DNA of 64,000 nucleotides from Ectobius pallidus (taxonomy: Eukaryota > Arthropoda > Insecta > Blattodea > Ectobiidae): assembly GCA_964059195.1 (NCBI GenBank), contig CAXKWD010000003.1, positions 23,976,606 through 24,040,605 on the forward strand, in the 5' to 3' direction. The notes below the pieces were generated by a model. That model searched no databases and had not been told where the DNA came from. It worked only from the letters and a program-made list of their open reading frames with translations. Shown piece by piece: positions 36,306 through 45,748 of this stretch. The position numbers were made by a program, and so were the translations under genes. Position 1 is the stretch's first letter. Each line of letters opens with the position of its first letter.

Positions 36306-36789
36306 CAGGCTTTAAAACTTAGTGCCCGAACCCACAGAGGGAGATGATTCCGGTTACCAACAACCTGAGTATAGGGGTGGGGGTGATTGCGTAGGCTGAT
36401 AAGACAGTAATTGATAGTAGTACTGAGAAGTCAATGCGCTCGTAGTACGGTGCCTCTCAAATTGGTCAACAGTGTACCTTGTCATTATGAGTGTTTATAA
36501 ATGTATAATACGTGTTCGGAATACCGAAAGTAAAGTGTTCTAAAACGCAAACATATATTGAAACATTTGGGAGGGACTATTACACAAAAACAGGAGAACG
36601 TATCGTTTTGCATGCTTGTAATGTGAGTTTAGAGAATGAGAAGTTATTTTGTGGTCTTCCTATACCTGTAATCCGGTTTGTTTACTACCACGTGAACTAG
36701 CATATGGTAGCTAGCGCATACGCCGAGCAAAGTCTGTACAGTACAGTTGCTGTTAACATATTCGATCGGGCACTAAGTTTTAAAGCCTG
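36306..36789. mobile_element. hAT-type MITE (484 bp) with exact 8-bp TSD
   Basis: Terminal inverted repeats CAGGCTTTAAAACTTAGTGC (continuing CCGA) at both ends; exact 8-bp target duplication TACATCAC (36298-36305 and 36790-36797). Inside, a + strand frame (36512-36700) reads IPKVKCSKTQTYIETFGRDY, resembling the N-terminus of CGG-binding-protein-like hAT transposases (PKVKxSKxxxLxEYIxxFGxxxFxxxG). It is therefore an internally deleted copy of an autonomous hAT. Confidence 0.85.
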
Positions 36790-36867
36790 TACATCACTCA
36801 TATAAGACACGATGATGAAATACACAAAAATTTGAGTCTACACTTGGAGAAGAGCGTCAGTAAGTAA

Positions 36868-36935
36868 ATTGGAAGAAGAAGAAGAAGAAGAAGAAGAAGA
36901 AGAAGAAGAAGAAGAAGAAGAAGAAGAAGAAGAAA
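36868..36935. repeat. (GAA)n microsatellite
   Basis: About 22 uninterrupted GAA units. In one frame this is a polyglutamate run preceding serine/threonine-rich repeats and the zinc finger at 37128, so it may have expanded inside an acidic linker. Confidence 0.9.
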
Positions 36936-37127
36936 CTGAAACTTCTGCACAAGTGACATCAACTGACCCTTCCACCAGAAGACATCAAGCAATAATTCTC
37001 AACCTTCTATTTGCAGGACACAAGGGACATCAAGTCATATTTCTTCAATACCTTCTACTAGCAAGTCACAAGAGGCATAAAGTCATCTTTCTTCAATACC
37101 TTCTACTAGCAGAGCCCTATCAATGGA

Positions 37128-37343
37128 ATGTGCTTTAAGTGCGCTCATAGCGTGGGTTCTCAAAAGAAAGGTTTTGAATGCAGTATCTGCAAAAAATTGT
37201 ACCATGAGAAATGCATACCAAAGCAACATCAAATTAATGTTCCAGTTAACTCAGATGATGATCTCTTTGTATGCCATGGATGCTTTCCTGTTGAGGACGA
37301 CACTGACGACGAATTTGATATAACCAGTTTCTCACACAATTAA
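37128..37343 (+). pseudogene. PHD-like zinc finger, C-terminal fragment (probably of a DNA transposase)
   Basis: The frame reads MCFKCAHSVGSQKKGFECSI, then CKKLYHEKCIP, then LFVCHGCFPVEDDTDD and a stop. The spacing Cx2C-x11-Cx2C-x4-Hx2C-x(n)-Cx2C is that of a PHD finger (C4HC3). Upstream lie an acidic polyglutamate run and a directly repeated TCTTCAATACCTTCTACTAG segment (at about 37041 and 37089) that reads as SSIPSTS in another frame. Pogo/Tigger-like insect transposases often end in a serine-rich tail and such a finger, so this may be the 3' end of one; a host chromatin gene is the alternative. No catalytic domain is visible. Confidence 0.4.
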
Positions 37344-37479
37344 AATGAACTTAGTATGTGTTTCATAGCATTAATTATTTAGTTTTTATGTAAATAATAT
37401 TACTAATTTTTGTAATTCCCTACCTGTCAAGGTTTAATACCTTCAAGGAAGCAAACGTATTAACATGTGTAAGTTAAAA

Positions 37480-37761
37480 CATAAAAATATGCAATTTTTT
37501 ACTGTGCCAATAACTGGAATTTATGTTGCCATTAACTGGGGAAACTGTGCCAATAACTGGGATTTGTTAATGTTTATTTTTAAACATTTTTTCAGGGGAC
37601 CAAATGAGTTTAAAATATCCACCACATTAAAAATATGTTCTCTCGTTATTCATGAAAGGGTAGTAGTTATTTGAACAAAATATAGTAAAAATCAACAGGT
37701 CAAAATTAAAAATTAATTGAAAAGCGTCCTTAAAGTGCCAATAACTGGGTGGTTTACCCTG
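37480..37761. repeat. Subterminal repeats and probable transposon right end
   Basis: The motif GCCAATAACTGG (or ATTAACTGG) recurs four times (about 37507, 37528, 37550, 37738). The last copy runs into GGGTGGTTTACCCTG at 37761, which looks like a terminal repeat. The matching left end was not found. Confidence 0.4.
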
Positions 37762-38277
37762 TTCAGTTATGTTTTTATTATAATTCATTTATCCATATTA
37801 CTTATTCTAAATATTGGTATTTCATTTAGATGGCTTTGTCTATGATTTTCTTATAGTAGGTCATGCATAATATTTTTCACCCGTACGAAGGATGGGTAAC
37901 CAGCTAGTATTTTATAATGAGTTTAGCAAACATTTTTGTACTTGCATCAGTGTATTTAATCAGTCACCAAGGCTGTTGCTCGAAAGAAGTAATCTCTTAA
38001 TTTAAAAATCTGTAAACAATTCCTAACAAGGGAGAAGCTAGAAAAAAAGCTTGCCACATCTTTCAGTCTAATAAATAAGAATCGTAGATATTTTGTTCAT
38101 GTTGTCCACATATTCTCAAGAATTGGAATTATGTTGAGTGTGCCCCCCTTAATAAAATTTCTGGCGATGCCCCTGTTCTGGTATATGCTTACAGAACAAT
38201 ACGATTTCATTCTTCTATGTAGATCATGATTTAATTTTTAGTTCCAATTTGAGCAGAATAATATTTCTGTGTTACAG

Positions 38278-38422
38278 TGGATGAGGATGGGACTATTTGC
38301 CTGTCCATTTTGAGGTGACATGACAACCATGCTGCCATCGAATTTGGTGATGAGCCAAGAGAGAATTGGACCGTCAAGTAGACGGCCCAGTGTTCTGCTG
38401 TCTATCCTGAGTGTCCTTGCCG
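38278..38422 (+). pseudogene. E2 exon 4, copy 1 (catalytic-cysteine exon, broken)
   Basis: After TTACAG the frame reads (V)DEDGTICLSILR; the catalytic cysteine is TGC at 38298-38300. TGA follows at 38316-38318, then HAAIEFGDEPRENW, and a stop (TAG 38379-38381) after a frameshift. In another frame SVLLSILSVLAG-like sequence resumes up to the GTAGGTG donor. The intact paralogue at 51233-51370 shows what was lost. The acidic insertion (GDHKAKEFGDEPRDNW type) between the cysteine and the conserved tryptophan places the family near UBE2G/UBE2R-type E2s. Confidence 0.85.
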
Positions 38423-38539
38423 GTAGGTGTCTTCAAGTATAGGTGGAGCTGGTACATATTATAATCCTCCTCTCATCCACAAGCCTGCTGGCAGCTGTGT
38501 ACGGACATCACTTTATTCAATATTGTTTATTATTACCAG

Positions 38540-38688
38540 AGACTGCTCAGTTTGTGAATATGGGGGCAGCAATTCTATATGAGTACGACAGGCAATCTTA
38601 CATTCAAATGAATGAAAAGATTTTGTCAGAGACTGATGTTGAAGAAGAAGAAGACGATGTCTTAGATGATGGAGTAGAAGAGATTTAA
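38540..38688 (+). pseudogene. E2 exon 5, copy 1 (C-terminal helix and acidic tail)
   Basis: After a TTACCAG acceptor: (E)TAQFVNMGAAILYEYDRQSY, then IQMNEKILSETDVEEEEDDV and a stop at 38686-38688. The VNxxAA-LYExDRxxY pattern is the E2 C-terminal helix (cf. ANVDA...W..dR..Y in UBE2G). An acidic tail follows, reminiscent of Cdc34/UBE2R tails. The exon is open, but upstream exon 4 is disrupted. Confidence 0.8.
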
Positions 38689-38699
38689 AATCTGCACCT

Positions 38700-39580
38700 A
38701 ATAATAACTTTCAAGAAGTTGTGGTAAATTAATAAGATTATTTCTATCTGTCTGTTTGTAACCAGTCCTTGTCAGCTGTATACCACAACTGTGGTACTAA
38801 TGTAACAGTACAGTATACTTGTACTAGTGTTAGGTAATTATAACTCACACATTTTGAAAATTCGTTGATTAGAGTTTGCATGAATTTGCCTTTTCTTTTC
38901 AATACACATAGGCTTTCTATTCTAATGCCAGGGTTTTTACAAATTTGTACTAAAATTAACTGTTTTGGCAGTGAAAAAGGCCTTTGAAAAACAAAAATGA
39001 TTGCAAAGCTTTATTTGGGCTCATTAAAATATGTGCCGTCGCTAAAAGTAGGTTTTCTTACGGGCACCATAAAACGCACCCACATTAAATTCTTGCTTCT
39101 TAGCTGCTAGACTGCATTTGGTCGAGTTCAGGTTAGAGGGGAGTTAATAATTTGAGTCTGGAAGAAGAGCCCTAGCTGTTTATGTTTAGGTGGTTGGGTG
39201 ACTTCGTGTATTATCATGGAAAAAACATTTCTGCAGGTAAGCACATAAGGGGTTACAATATTGTACGACAATAGGGATGCATTTAATCAAATGAAAAGAA
39301 ACTTATGTTGTAATGCTACCGATATATCCCGTGTAAATTTTAGGAGTTCAATACGACCCCAGGGGTACGCAGCGTAAAAAGGATAACACATTAGTAGAAA
39401 GGTTACATGACCTCAGTAAATGTCTAAAAAGACATGGATATAATAAAATAAAAGGAATTTCTCTACAATAAGTTGCCTTATTCAGTTGTTCAAGTTGAAG
39501 AGAAGGCCCTCCAAGGCTAGAGTATAATTATAAATAAGTACGTTATCATGGTTTGTGTTAATTTAATGTTTTTTCTTGTT
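38700..39580. other. No supported gene (downstream flank of E2 copy 1)
   Basis: AT-rich DNA between the stop of copy 1 and exon 3 of copy 2. Confidence 0.4.
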
Positions 39581-39587
39581 ATTTCAG

Positions 39588-39706
39588 GGGGAGCAAAGGC
39601 TCTATTTTTGAGGGCAAGAATATACACCTGGTGATGGAATTTACCAGAAGTTACCCATATAACCCTCCCACTGTGAGGCTTATCTCTGAAGTACATCACT
39701 TGAACG
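39588..39706 (+). CDS. Ubiquitin-conjugating enzyme (E2), exon 3 of copy 2
   Basis: After ATTTCAG: GSKGSIFEGKNIHLVMEFTR, then SYPYNPPTVRLISEVHHLN, ending at GTATGTA. It has the same length and phase as 33643-33761 and the same YPxxPPxxxxIS pattern, but HPN is replaced by HLN and the sequence is well diverged, so it is an old paralogue. The asparagine of HPN, which stabilises the oxyanion, is retained. The phase-compatible partner is the exon at 50820-50954; the intervening 11 kb holds the DUF7869-like element and other inserts. Confidence 0.8.
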
Positions 39707-39984
39707 GTATGTATGGAAAATATTGTTTCCCTTTTATTTTTTATATTCTATTTATATTTATATTCTATTCTATTTATATTCTATTCTAATTTAACTTTTT
39801 TTTTCAATGAACTAAAATAATTGAACTAAATATTAAATCATGAACTAATGTATTTATTCAGAATATGTTCTAGTGATTTCATGACACACTGAAAGTAAAC
39901 ACGATTTATTCACAACACACTTTAATTTTTGTGACATATTCTTGTTTGTTATATTTAATTTGAAAGTAAGGGATAAAATCTGGA

Positions 39985-40100
39985 ACCCTATAGTCCCCTA
40001 TGTTGGGGCGAAGGGGCCTCCAAGTGGAGGTTTCATTACCTATACTAATTTTTATTATGCTTATTTTCCATGAGAGGGCAGAGGGACAGGTGGTAAGCCC
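39985..40100 (+). repeat. Dispersed repeat (inverted copy at 27845-27960)
   Basis: It contains GGTTTCATTACCTATACTAA, GAGGGCAGAGGGACAGGTGG and a CCCTATGTTGGGGC-type block. Confidence 0.5.
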
Positions 40101-41107
40101 ATCGCCTCTCAACCCCCCTCAGGAAACTAAGGTATTACTTGGACGTGAAAGGGCCGAGAAATTTTGTCCAGAGGCTCTAATTTAGGCTTGGAGTTCTTTA
40201 CGTGCCGTAAATCTACGACACAAGGCATAAAATACTAACTCTGAACTAAATAGATTTCCCTTCAAAAAGACAAGGACCAGGAGAAATTAACATCAACTGA
40301 CAATGAGTAAACACAACCAATGAATCACTACTACTATCACTGGAACTGCTTAAACTTGACTGTCTAACGTTCATCACAGTCAAACCACTGCTACGTCACT
40401 ATATTTGCCGAGATGTCAACAGGGCAGACTCTTACCTCATTAGTTTAATGCACTACCTAAATTATTTTTTCTCTACTGGAGATTTTGTTACTTTCGCTGT
40501 ACAATAATTTTTTTTATTTTTATTTTGGGGTGGGCCCTTGCTTAAAGTATGCATTTGAAAAATATTATTTTATATATAGAACATTTGTAAATATTTTTTT
40601 CTTGAGGAAAACATTTGTTTTTATATTAGGGTGGAGCATCAATGGAGGGCCTGGGGCGGACAGCCCTCCATTAGGAATGCCACTGACCCTATTGTAAAAC
40701 GTTAATTTATACAATGCTAGACAACATTTGAATCGTGCATTTCCAAAACGTTGTAAATGCCAAAATTTGAAAAATGCACTTTTCATACTAAAACACGTTG
40801 TAAATGCCATATCTTTCTATTGCAAAACAGTTTGTCTGGATAGTGCTGCATCTAGCGGGAGAAAACTGAACTAGAAGTAGCAGTGCAAGTCAAAAGGTTG
40901 TAAGTCCATGGCGCAACCAAGCTACCATATTATGTTGCTCCATTGCTAGTCTGACTTACAACAACGATACACGTTTATAGGTTATGTTGAGTTGTTTATT
41001 TATTCATTTGTAGAGTGAGTATCTTGATCTAAGTCTGTAGGCTTCCGCGGCCGGAGTCATCATTGTCTAGGCTGTCCGGGTAGCGCCGCGTCGAGTGAAG
41101 AGATGCC

Positions 41108-41141
41108 AACGTTTCTACAGCCATGTTGCTGTCTTCTTCAG
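41108..41141 (-). ncRNA. Hammerhead-like motif at the 3' end of the minus PLE copy
   Basis: Mirror image of 45486-45519; see that entry for the parts. Confidence 0.55.
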
Positions 41142-41178
41142 GGCCAAAAAGTCACTGACTAAGCCGGGCATCGGGGTC

Positions 41179-43356
41179 TTATATATCCGTGTGGTGTTGC
41201 GGAGCAGTAGCGGGCGTCCGGCCAATCACAGAAGAGGCATCTGTTGGAGCTCTGGGATTGGTCGGTCGACAGCAGCGGTTGGTCGGAGCTCCATTATCCC
41301 TCTCTGCTGCATCATGGTGGTGTCGAAGAAGGGGTTGCCAGGTTTTCGGCAAGTCCAGGCCTTTATCCCCGTTGATGTTCTGGGGTCTTCTCGCTATTTC
41401 AATCGCTTCTTTCACCCTTCTCGGCCACCATCTTTCTTCTCTACTTATGAGGCGGGTGCCATCAAAAACGATAGCGTGTCCAGTCTTTGCTGAGTGGAGG
41501 GCTATGGCCGACTTATCAAAGTTGTTATTCTTGTAGTGGCGTATGTGCTCTTGTAGGCGTTCTGCTACTGTGCGGCCAGTCTCACCAATGTAAGTCCGTC
41601 CGCAGCTGCAGGGGACCTCATATATTCCCGCCATCTGTAAGGGTTCTAATTTGTCCTTCACCCGGACCAGTCTGCGTCGGAGAGTATTGGGAGCACTGTA
41701 GGCAACCTTGATGTTCTGTCGTCGTAGCATTTTTCCGATTCGGTCGGTAATACCCCTCACGTAAGGCAGTAACGCTACCCCGCTGATAGGTTCTGGGGGT
41801 TTCTGATTGGTAGTGGAGCTGTTAAGAGTCAGGGCTGTCTGTGTAGATTGTATTGTTCGCTTGATGGTAGCTGCGGGGTAACCATTGGCTCGGAAGGTGT
41901 GCTGGAGGCCTTCCATTTCTCCTGGCAGGCTCTCTGCGTCTGATACCTTGGCTGCTCTCATCGCTAAGGTTCTCAGTACGCCTCTCTTAATAGCTGGGTG
42001 GTGGTGTGACTCTGCATGCAGATATCGGTCCGTATGTGTTGGTTTACGGTAGACCGAGTGACCCAAGCTGCCATCCGCCCGTTTCCTCACCAGCACATCC
42101 AGAAAAGGTAGGCAATCGTTCTTCTCTATCTCCATGGTAAACTTGATGTTGGCGTGAGCGGAATTCAAGTTGTTCAGGAAGTCTCGTAGCAATTCGTTAC
42201 CATGTGGCCAGATGACAAAGGTATCATCAACGTAACGTAGCCACAGCTTTGGTTGGTGTTGGCTGTTGGACAGGACTTCGGTCTCAAAAGCTTCCATAAA
42301 CAGATCTGCTACCACGGGGGATAGAGGAGAACCCATGGCCGCCCCTTCCACTTGGGCGTAATACTTGTTACCATATTGGAAGAAGGTAGAGCTGATGCAG
42401 AGTTCTGTGAGATCAGCCCATTCTGTAGGAAGATTCCGGTCTTGCAGTTTCTGTCGGATGATGCTGACAGCTTCGTTGGTGGGAACTTTGGTGAACAGAG
42501 ATGTCACATCGAAGCTCACGAGAATGTCGTTGGGGTCCAAGCGTAGGTTGCTGATGATGTTGACGAAGTGTGCAGAGTTTTTTACCGTAGATGCTATGTC
42601 CTCAGTTAGAGGTCTTAACTTGCCAGTCAGATAGCGGGCCAGGGGATGTGTAGGACAGTTTATGGCAGATACAATAGGCCGTAGAGGTACATTGGGTTTG
42701 TGTACCTTCGGAAGTCCATAGAACTTCGGCGTGATACTATTTCCCCTTTTAAGCCTTGGTTTGACTTCGTCCTCAATGGCAGTGGCTTGGTTAATACGAG
42801 TTGCCACTGTGGCTCGCATTTTTCGTACGGGGTTGCCTGGCAGAGGTTTGTAGGTTCCTTCTTCTCCCAATATGATGCTCACTTTCTGGTGGTAGTCATT
42901 GCTCCTCAAAAGGACCGTTGCATTGCCTTTATCTGCCGGGAGAATGACGATGTCGTCTCGCTCACGAAGAGCGCGCAGCGCTTGGCGTTCGTCTCTAGGC
43001 AAGTTGTTTGGTGGAAGTTTGGCATGAATCAGAATGTGTGCAGTTTCCCGCCGGATCTTGTCTGCTGCCTCCTCCGGGGTACCACGTAGTGCTGTCTCTA
43101 CATATGCCAAAATGTCGTCTGTTGGGATCTTCTTAGGTGCAGTGGCGAAATTTAGCCCCCTTGACAAGACTGAGATAGATGTGTCATCTAGCTCTTCACC
43201 TGTGAGGTTTATGACCGTTTTAGTATTGGGCAGGCTCTGAGGTTTTGGGTGTTGTGAAGCCTTCAGTTCGTTGAATTTCTTTAACTGCTTGGCCTTGGCA
43301 AGTACCAATATCCGGATATTGGTACTTGCCAAGGCCAAGCAGTTAAAGAAATTCAA
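41179..43356 (-). CDS. Penelope-like RT plus GIY-YIG endonuclease (minus copy)
   Basis: A 725-codon uninterrupted frame, identical to the plus copy except for one residue (threonine instead of alanine at position 58). RT motifs: finger region ILPADKGNATVLL, FYGLPKVHKP, motif A (VSFDVTSLFTKVPTNEA), motif B (GAAMGSPLSPVVADLFMEAF), motif C (LRYVDDTFVI with YVDD). The GIY-YIG domain near residues 595-660 reads MAGIYEVPCSCGRTYIGETG, RTVAERLQEHIRHY, and a later HSAKTGHAI. The first 14 or so residues are encoded across the palindrome centre and are antisense-derived, so the native N-terminus is missing. Intact catalytic motifs suggest a recent insertion. Confidence 0.9.
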   Translation of the reverse strand: MNFFNCLALASTNIRILVLAKAKQLKKFNELKASQHPKPQSLPNTKTVINLTGEELDDTSISVLSRGLNFATAPKKIPTDDILAYVETALRGTPEEAADKIRRETAHILIHAKLPPNNLPRDERQALRALRERDDIVILPADKGNATVLLRSNDYHQKVSIILGEEGTYKPLPGNPVRKMRATVATRINQATAIEDEVKPRLKRGNSITPKFYGLPKVHKPNVPLRPIVSAINCPTHPLARYLTGKLRPLTEDIASTVKNSAHFVNIISNLRLDPNDILVSFDVTSLFTKVPTNEAVSIIRQKLQDRNLPTEWADLTELCISSTFFQYGNKYYAQVEGAAMGSPLSPVVADLFMEAFETEVLSNSQHQPKLWLRYVDDTFVIWPHGNELLRDFLNNLNSAHANIKFTMEIEKNDCLPFLDVLVRKRADGSLGHSVYRKPTHTDRYLHAESHHHPAIKRGVLRTLAMRAAKVSDAESLPGEMEGLQHTFRANGYPAATIKRTIQSTQTALTLNSSTTNQKPPEPISGVALLPYVRGITDRIGKMLRRQNIKVAYSAPNTLRRRLVRVKDKLEPLQMAGIYEVPCSCGRTYIGETGRTVAERLQEHIRHYKNNNFDKSAIALHSAKTGHAIVFDGTRLISREERWWPRRVKEAIEIARRPQNINGDKGLDLPKTWQPLLRHHHDAAERDNGAPTNRCCRPTNPRAPTDASSVIGRTPATAPQHHTDI

Positions 43357-45448
43357 CGAACTGAAGGCTTCACAACACCCAAAACCTCAGAGCCTGCCCA
43401 ATACTAAAACGGTCATAAACCTCACAGGTGAAGAGCTAGATGACGCATCTATCTCAGTCTTGTCAAGGGGGCTAAATTTCGCCACTGCACCTAAGAAGAT
43501 CCCAACAGACGACATTTTGGCATATGTAGAGACAGCACTACGTGGTACCCCGGAGGAGGCAGCAGACAAGATCCGGCGGGAAACTGCACACATTCTGATT
43601 CATGCCAAACTTCCACCAAACAACTTGCCTAGAGACGAACGCCAAGCGCTGCGCGCTCTTCGTGAGCGAGACGACATCGTCATTCTCCCGGCAGATAAAG
43701 GCAATGCAACGGTCCTTTTGAGGAGCAATGACTACCACCAGAAAGTGAGCATCATATTGGGAGAAGAAGGAACCTACAAACCTCTGCCAGGCAACCCCGT
43801 ACGAAAAATGCGAGCCACAGTGGCAACTCGTATTAACCAAGCCACTGCCATTGAGGACGAAGTCAAACCAAGGCTTAAAAGGGGAAATAGTATCACGCCG
43901 AAGTTCTATGGACTTCCGAAGGTACACAAACCCAATGTACCTCTACGGCCTATTGTATCTGCCATAAACTGTCCTACACATCCCCTGGCCCGCTATCTGA
44001 CTGGCAAGTTAAGACCTCTAACTGAGGACATAGCATCTACGGTAAAAAACTCTGCACACTTCGTCAACATCATCAGCAACCTACGCTTGGACCCCAACGA
44101 CATTCTCGTGAGCTTCGATGTGACATCTCTGTTCACCAAAGTTCCCACCAACGAAGCTGTCAGCATCATCCGACAGAAACTGCAAGACCGGAATCTTCCT
44201 ACAGAATGGGCTGATCTCACAGAACTCTGCATCAGCTCTACCTTCTTCCAATATGGTAACAAGTATTACGCCCAAGTGGAAGGGGCGGCCATGGGTTCTC
44301 CTCTATCCCCCGTGGTAGCAGATCTGTTTATGGAAGCTTTTGAGACCGAAGTCCTGTCCAACAGCCAACACCAACCAAAGCTGTGGCTACGTTACGTTGA
44401 TGATACCTTTGTCATCTGGCCACATGGTAACGAATTGCTACGAGACTTCCTGAACAACTTGAATTCCGCTCACGCCAACATCAAGTTTACCATGGAGATA
44501 GAGAAGAACGATTGCCTACCTTTTCTGGATGTGCTGGTGAGGAAACGGGCGGATGGCAGCTTGGGTCACTCGGTCTACCGTAAACCAACACATACGGACC
44601 GATATCTGCATGCAGAGTCACACCACCACCCAGCTATTAAGAGAGGCGTACTGAGAACCTTAGCGATGAGAGCAGCCAAGGTATCAGACGCAGAGAGCCT
44701 GCCAGGAGAAATGGAAGGCCTCCAGCACACCTTCCGAGCCAATGGTTACCCCGCAGCTACCATCAAGCGAACAATACAATCTACACAGACAGCCCTGACT
44801 CTTAACAGCTCCACTACCAATCAGAAACCCCCAGAACCTATCAGCGGGGTAGCGTTACTGCCTTACGTGAGGGGTATTACCGACCGAATCGGAAAAATGC
44901 TACGACGACAGAACATCAAGGTTGCCTACAGTGCTCCCAATACTCTCCGACGCAGACTGGTCCGGGTGAAGGACAAATTAGAACCCTTACAGATGGCGGG
45001 AATATATGAGGTCCCCTGCAGCTGCGGACGGACTTACATTGGTGAGACTGGCCGCACAGTAGCAGAACGCCTACAAGAGCACATACGCCACTACAAGAAT
45101 AACAACTTTGATAAGTCGGCCATAGCCCTCCACTCAGCAAAGACTGGACACGCTATCGTTTTTGATGGCACCCGCCTCATAAGTAGAGAAGAAAGATGGT
45201 GGCCGAGAAGGGTGAAAGAAGCGATTGAAATAGCGAGAAGACCCCAGAACATCAACGGGGATAAAGGCCTGGACTTGCCGAAAACCTGGCAACCCCTTCT
45301 TCGACACCACCATGATGCAGCAGAGAGGGATAATGGAGCTCCGACCAACCGCTGCTGTCGACCGACCAATCCCAGAGCTCCAACAGATGCCTCTTCTGTG
45401 ATTGGCCGGACGCCCGCTACTGCTCCGCAACACCACACGGATATATAA
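43271..45448 (+). CDS. Penelope-like RT plus GIY-YIG endonuclease (plus copy)
   Basis: Head-to-head twin of the previous entry; the two frames overlap by 86 bp over the symmetry centre. The order of domains is a basic N-terminal segment, RT (residues about 130-480), a linker with a basic stretch (TLRRRLVRVKDKLEP), then GIY-YIG. The start methionine lies in the opposite arm and is therefore created by the palindrome; real coding sequence begins near AKAKQLKKFNELK. All four catalytic elements (motif A aspartate, YVDD, GIY...YIG and the arginine/glutamate after YIGETGR) are present. It stops at 45446-45448, shortly before the hammerhead-like 3' end. Confidence 0.9.
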   Translation: MNFFNCLALASTNIRILVLAKAKQLKKFNELKASQHPKPQSLPNTKTVINLTGEELDDASISVLSRGLNFATAPKKIPTDDILAYVETALRGTPEEAADKIRRETAHILIHAKLPPNNLPRDERQALRALRERDDIVILPADKGNATVLLRSNDYHQKVSIILGEEGTYKPLPGNPVRKMRATVATRINQATAIEDEVKPRLKRGNSITPKFYGLPKVHKPNVPLRPIVSAINCPTHPLARYLTGKLRPLTEDIASTVKNSAHFVNIISNLRLDPNDILVSFDVTSLFTKVPTNEAVSIIRQKLQDRNLPTEWADLTELCISSTFFQYGNKYYAQVEGAAMGSPLSPVVADLFMEAFETEVLSNSQHQPKLWLRYVDDTFVIWPHGNELLRDFLNNLNSAHANIKFTMEIEKNDCLPFLDVLVRKRADGSLGHSVYRKPTHTDRYLHAESHHHPAIKRGVLRTLAMRAAKVSDAESLPGEMEGLQHTFRANGYPAATIKRTIQSTQTALTLNSSTTNQKPPEPISGVALLPYVRGITDRIGKMLRRQNIKVAYSAPNTLRRRLVRVKDKLEPLQMAGIYEVPCSCGRTYIGETGRTVAERLQEHIRHYKNNNFDKSAIALHSAKTGHAIVFDGTRLISREERWWPRRVKEAIEIARRPQNINGDKGLDLPKTWQPLLRHHHDAAERDNGAPTNRCCRPTNPRAPTDASSVIGRTPATAPQHHTDI

Positions 45449-45485
45449 GACCCCGATGCCCGGCTTAGTCAGTGACTTTTTGGCC

Positions 45486-45519
45486 CTGAAGAAGACAGCA
45501 ACATGGCTGTAGAAACGTT
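45486..45519 (+). ncRNA. Hammerhead-like motif at the 3' end of the plus PLE copy
   Basis: CTGAAGA (45486-45492, fits CTGANGA), stem II ACAGC/GCTGT (45495-45499 with 45506-45510), GAAA (45512-45515), palindromic ACGT (45515-45518) and T at the cleavage position. Stem I is GCC/GGC (45483-45485 with 45520-45522). Hammerheads with short palindromic stem III are established for PLEs. Confidence 0.6.
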
Positions 45520-45586
45520 GGCATCTCTTCACTCGACGCGGCGCTACCCGGACAGCCTAGACAATATCTTGATCTAATCCACAAAT

Positions 45587-45748
45587 ATGAGTTTGAATCA
45601 AATTGAAACGACGTCAAAACCAAGAAAGATGAAAAGGTGCCCCGAAGAATGGGTTAAAAACAAGTTAAAGAAGGACAGAAATTCTGGAAATGAGTACACA
45701 TCTCCGAAAACTGGAAAAACTACTCCTGCAAAACATCCCCCATCTGAG
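45587..45748 (+). CDS. DUF7869-like protein, exon 1
   Basis: ATG at 45587 opens 54 codons rich in lysine (SKPRKMKRCPEEWVKNKLKK, then EYTSPKTGKTTPAKHPPSE), ending at a GAG|GTAAGT donor. It splices in phase 0 to 46016, giving PPSE-VSCKCKLSC. The basic KRxxxxWxxNxxKxxRxxGxxYxS start followed by CKCxxxC is the usual beginning of DUF7869-type insect proteins. The 13-bp target site of the palindromic PLE lies 10 bp upstream of the ATG, in the 5' leader. Confidence 0.65.

Larger units (their letters stand above)
34083..38175. mobile_element. hAT-like composite element (4.1 kb) in an E2 intron, with 8-bp TSD
   Basis: Left end CATAGGCATCGGCAGA and right end TTCTGGCGATGCCCCTG are imperfect inverted repeats, flanked by an exact 8-bp duplication TTCTGGTA (34075-34082 and 38176-38183). 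It separates E2 exon 3 (33643-33761) from exon 4 (38278). Inside lie a 232-bp tandem duplication, a Helitron helicase fragment, a second hAT MITE and a zinc-finger fragment, so it has been a target for later insertions. No hAT transposase core was recognised. Confidence 0.6.
41033..45564. mobile_element. Perfect head-to-head palindrome of two Penelope-like elements, 13-bp TSD
   Basis: The sequence 41062-45565 is its own reverse complement around 43313/43314 (centre TCCGGA) with no spacer, in arms of 2252 bp; the only difference noticed is one base at about 43179 versus 43448. TATCTTGATCTAA flanks the unit at 41020-41032 and 45565-45577. The minus copy has 29 extra 3'-terminal bases (41033-41061) missing from the plus copy. 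Both copies are 5'-truncated at the same base. Confidence 0.85.

Noticed and set aside
41095..41711. Antisense open frames of 132, 115 and 74 codons in the PLE palindrome, mirrored near 44916-45532
   Set aside because: They lie antisense to the RT/GIY-YIG frame, are duplicated only because of the palindrome, and have no recognisable domain.
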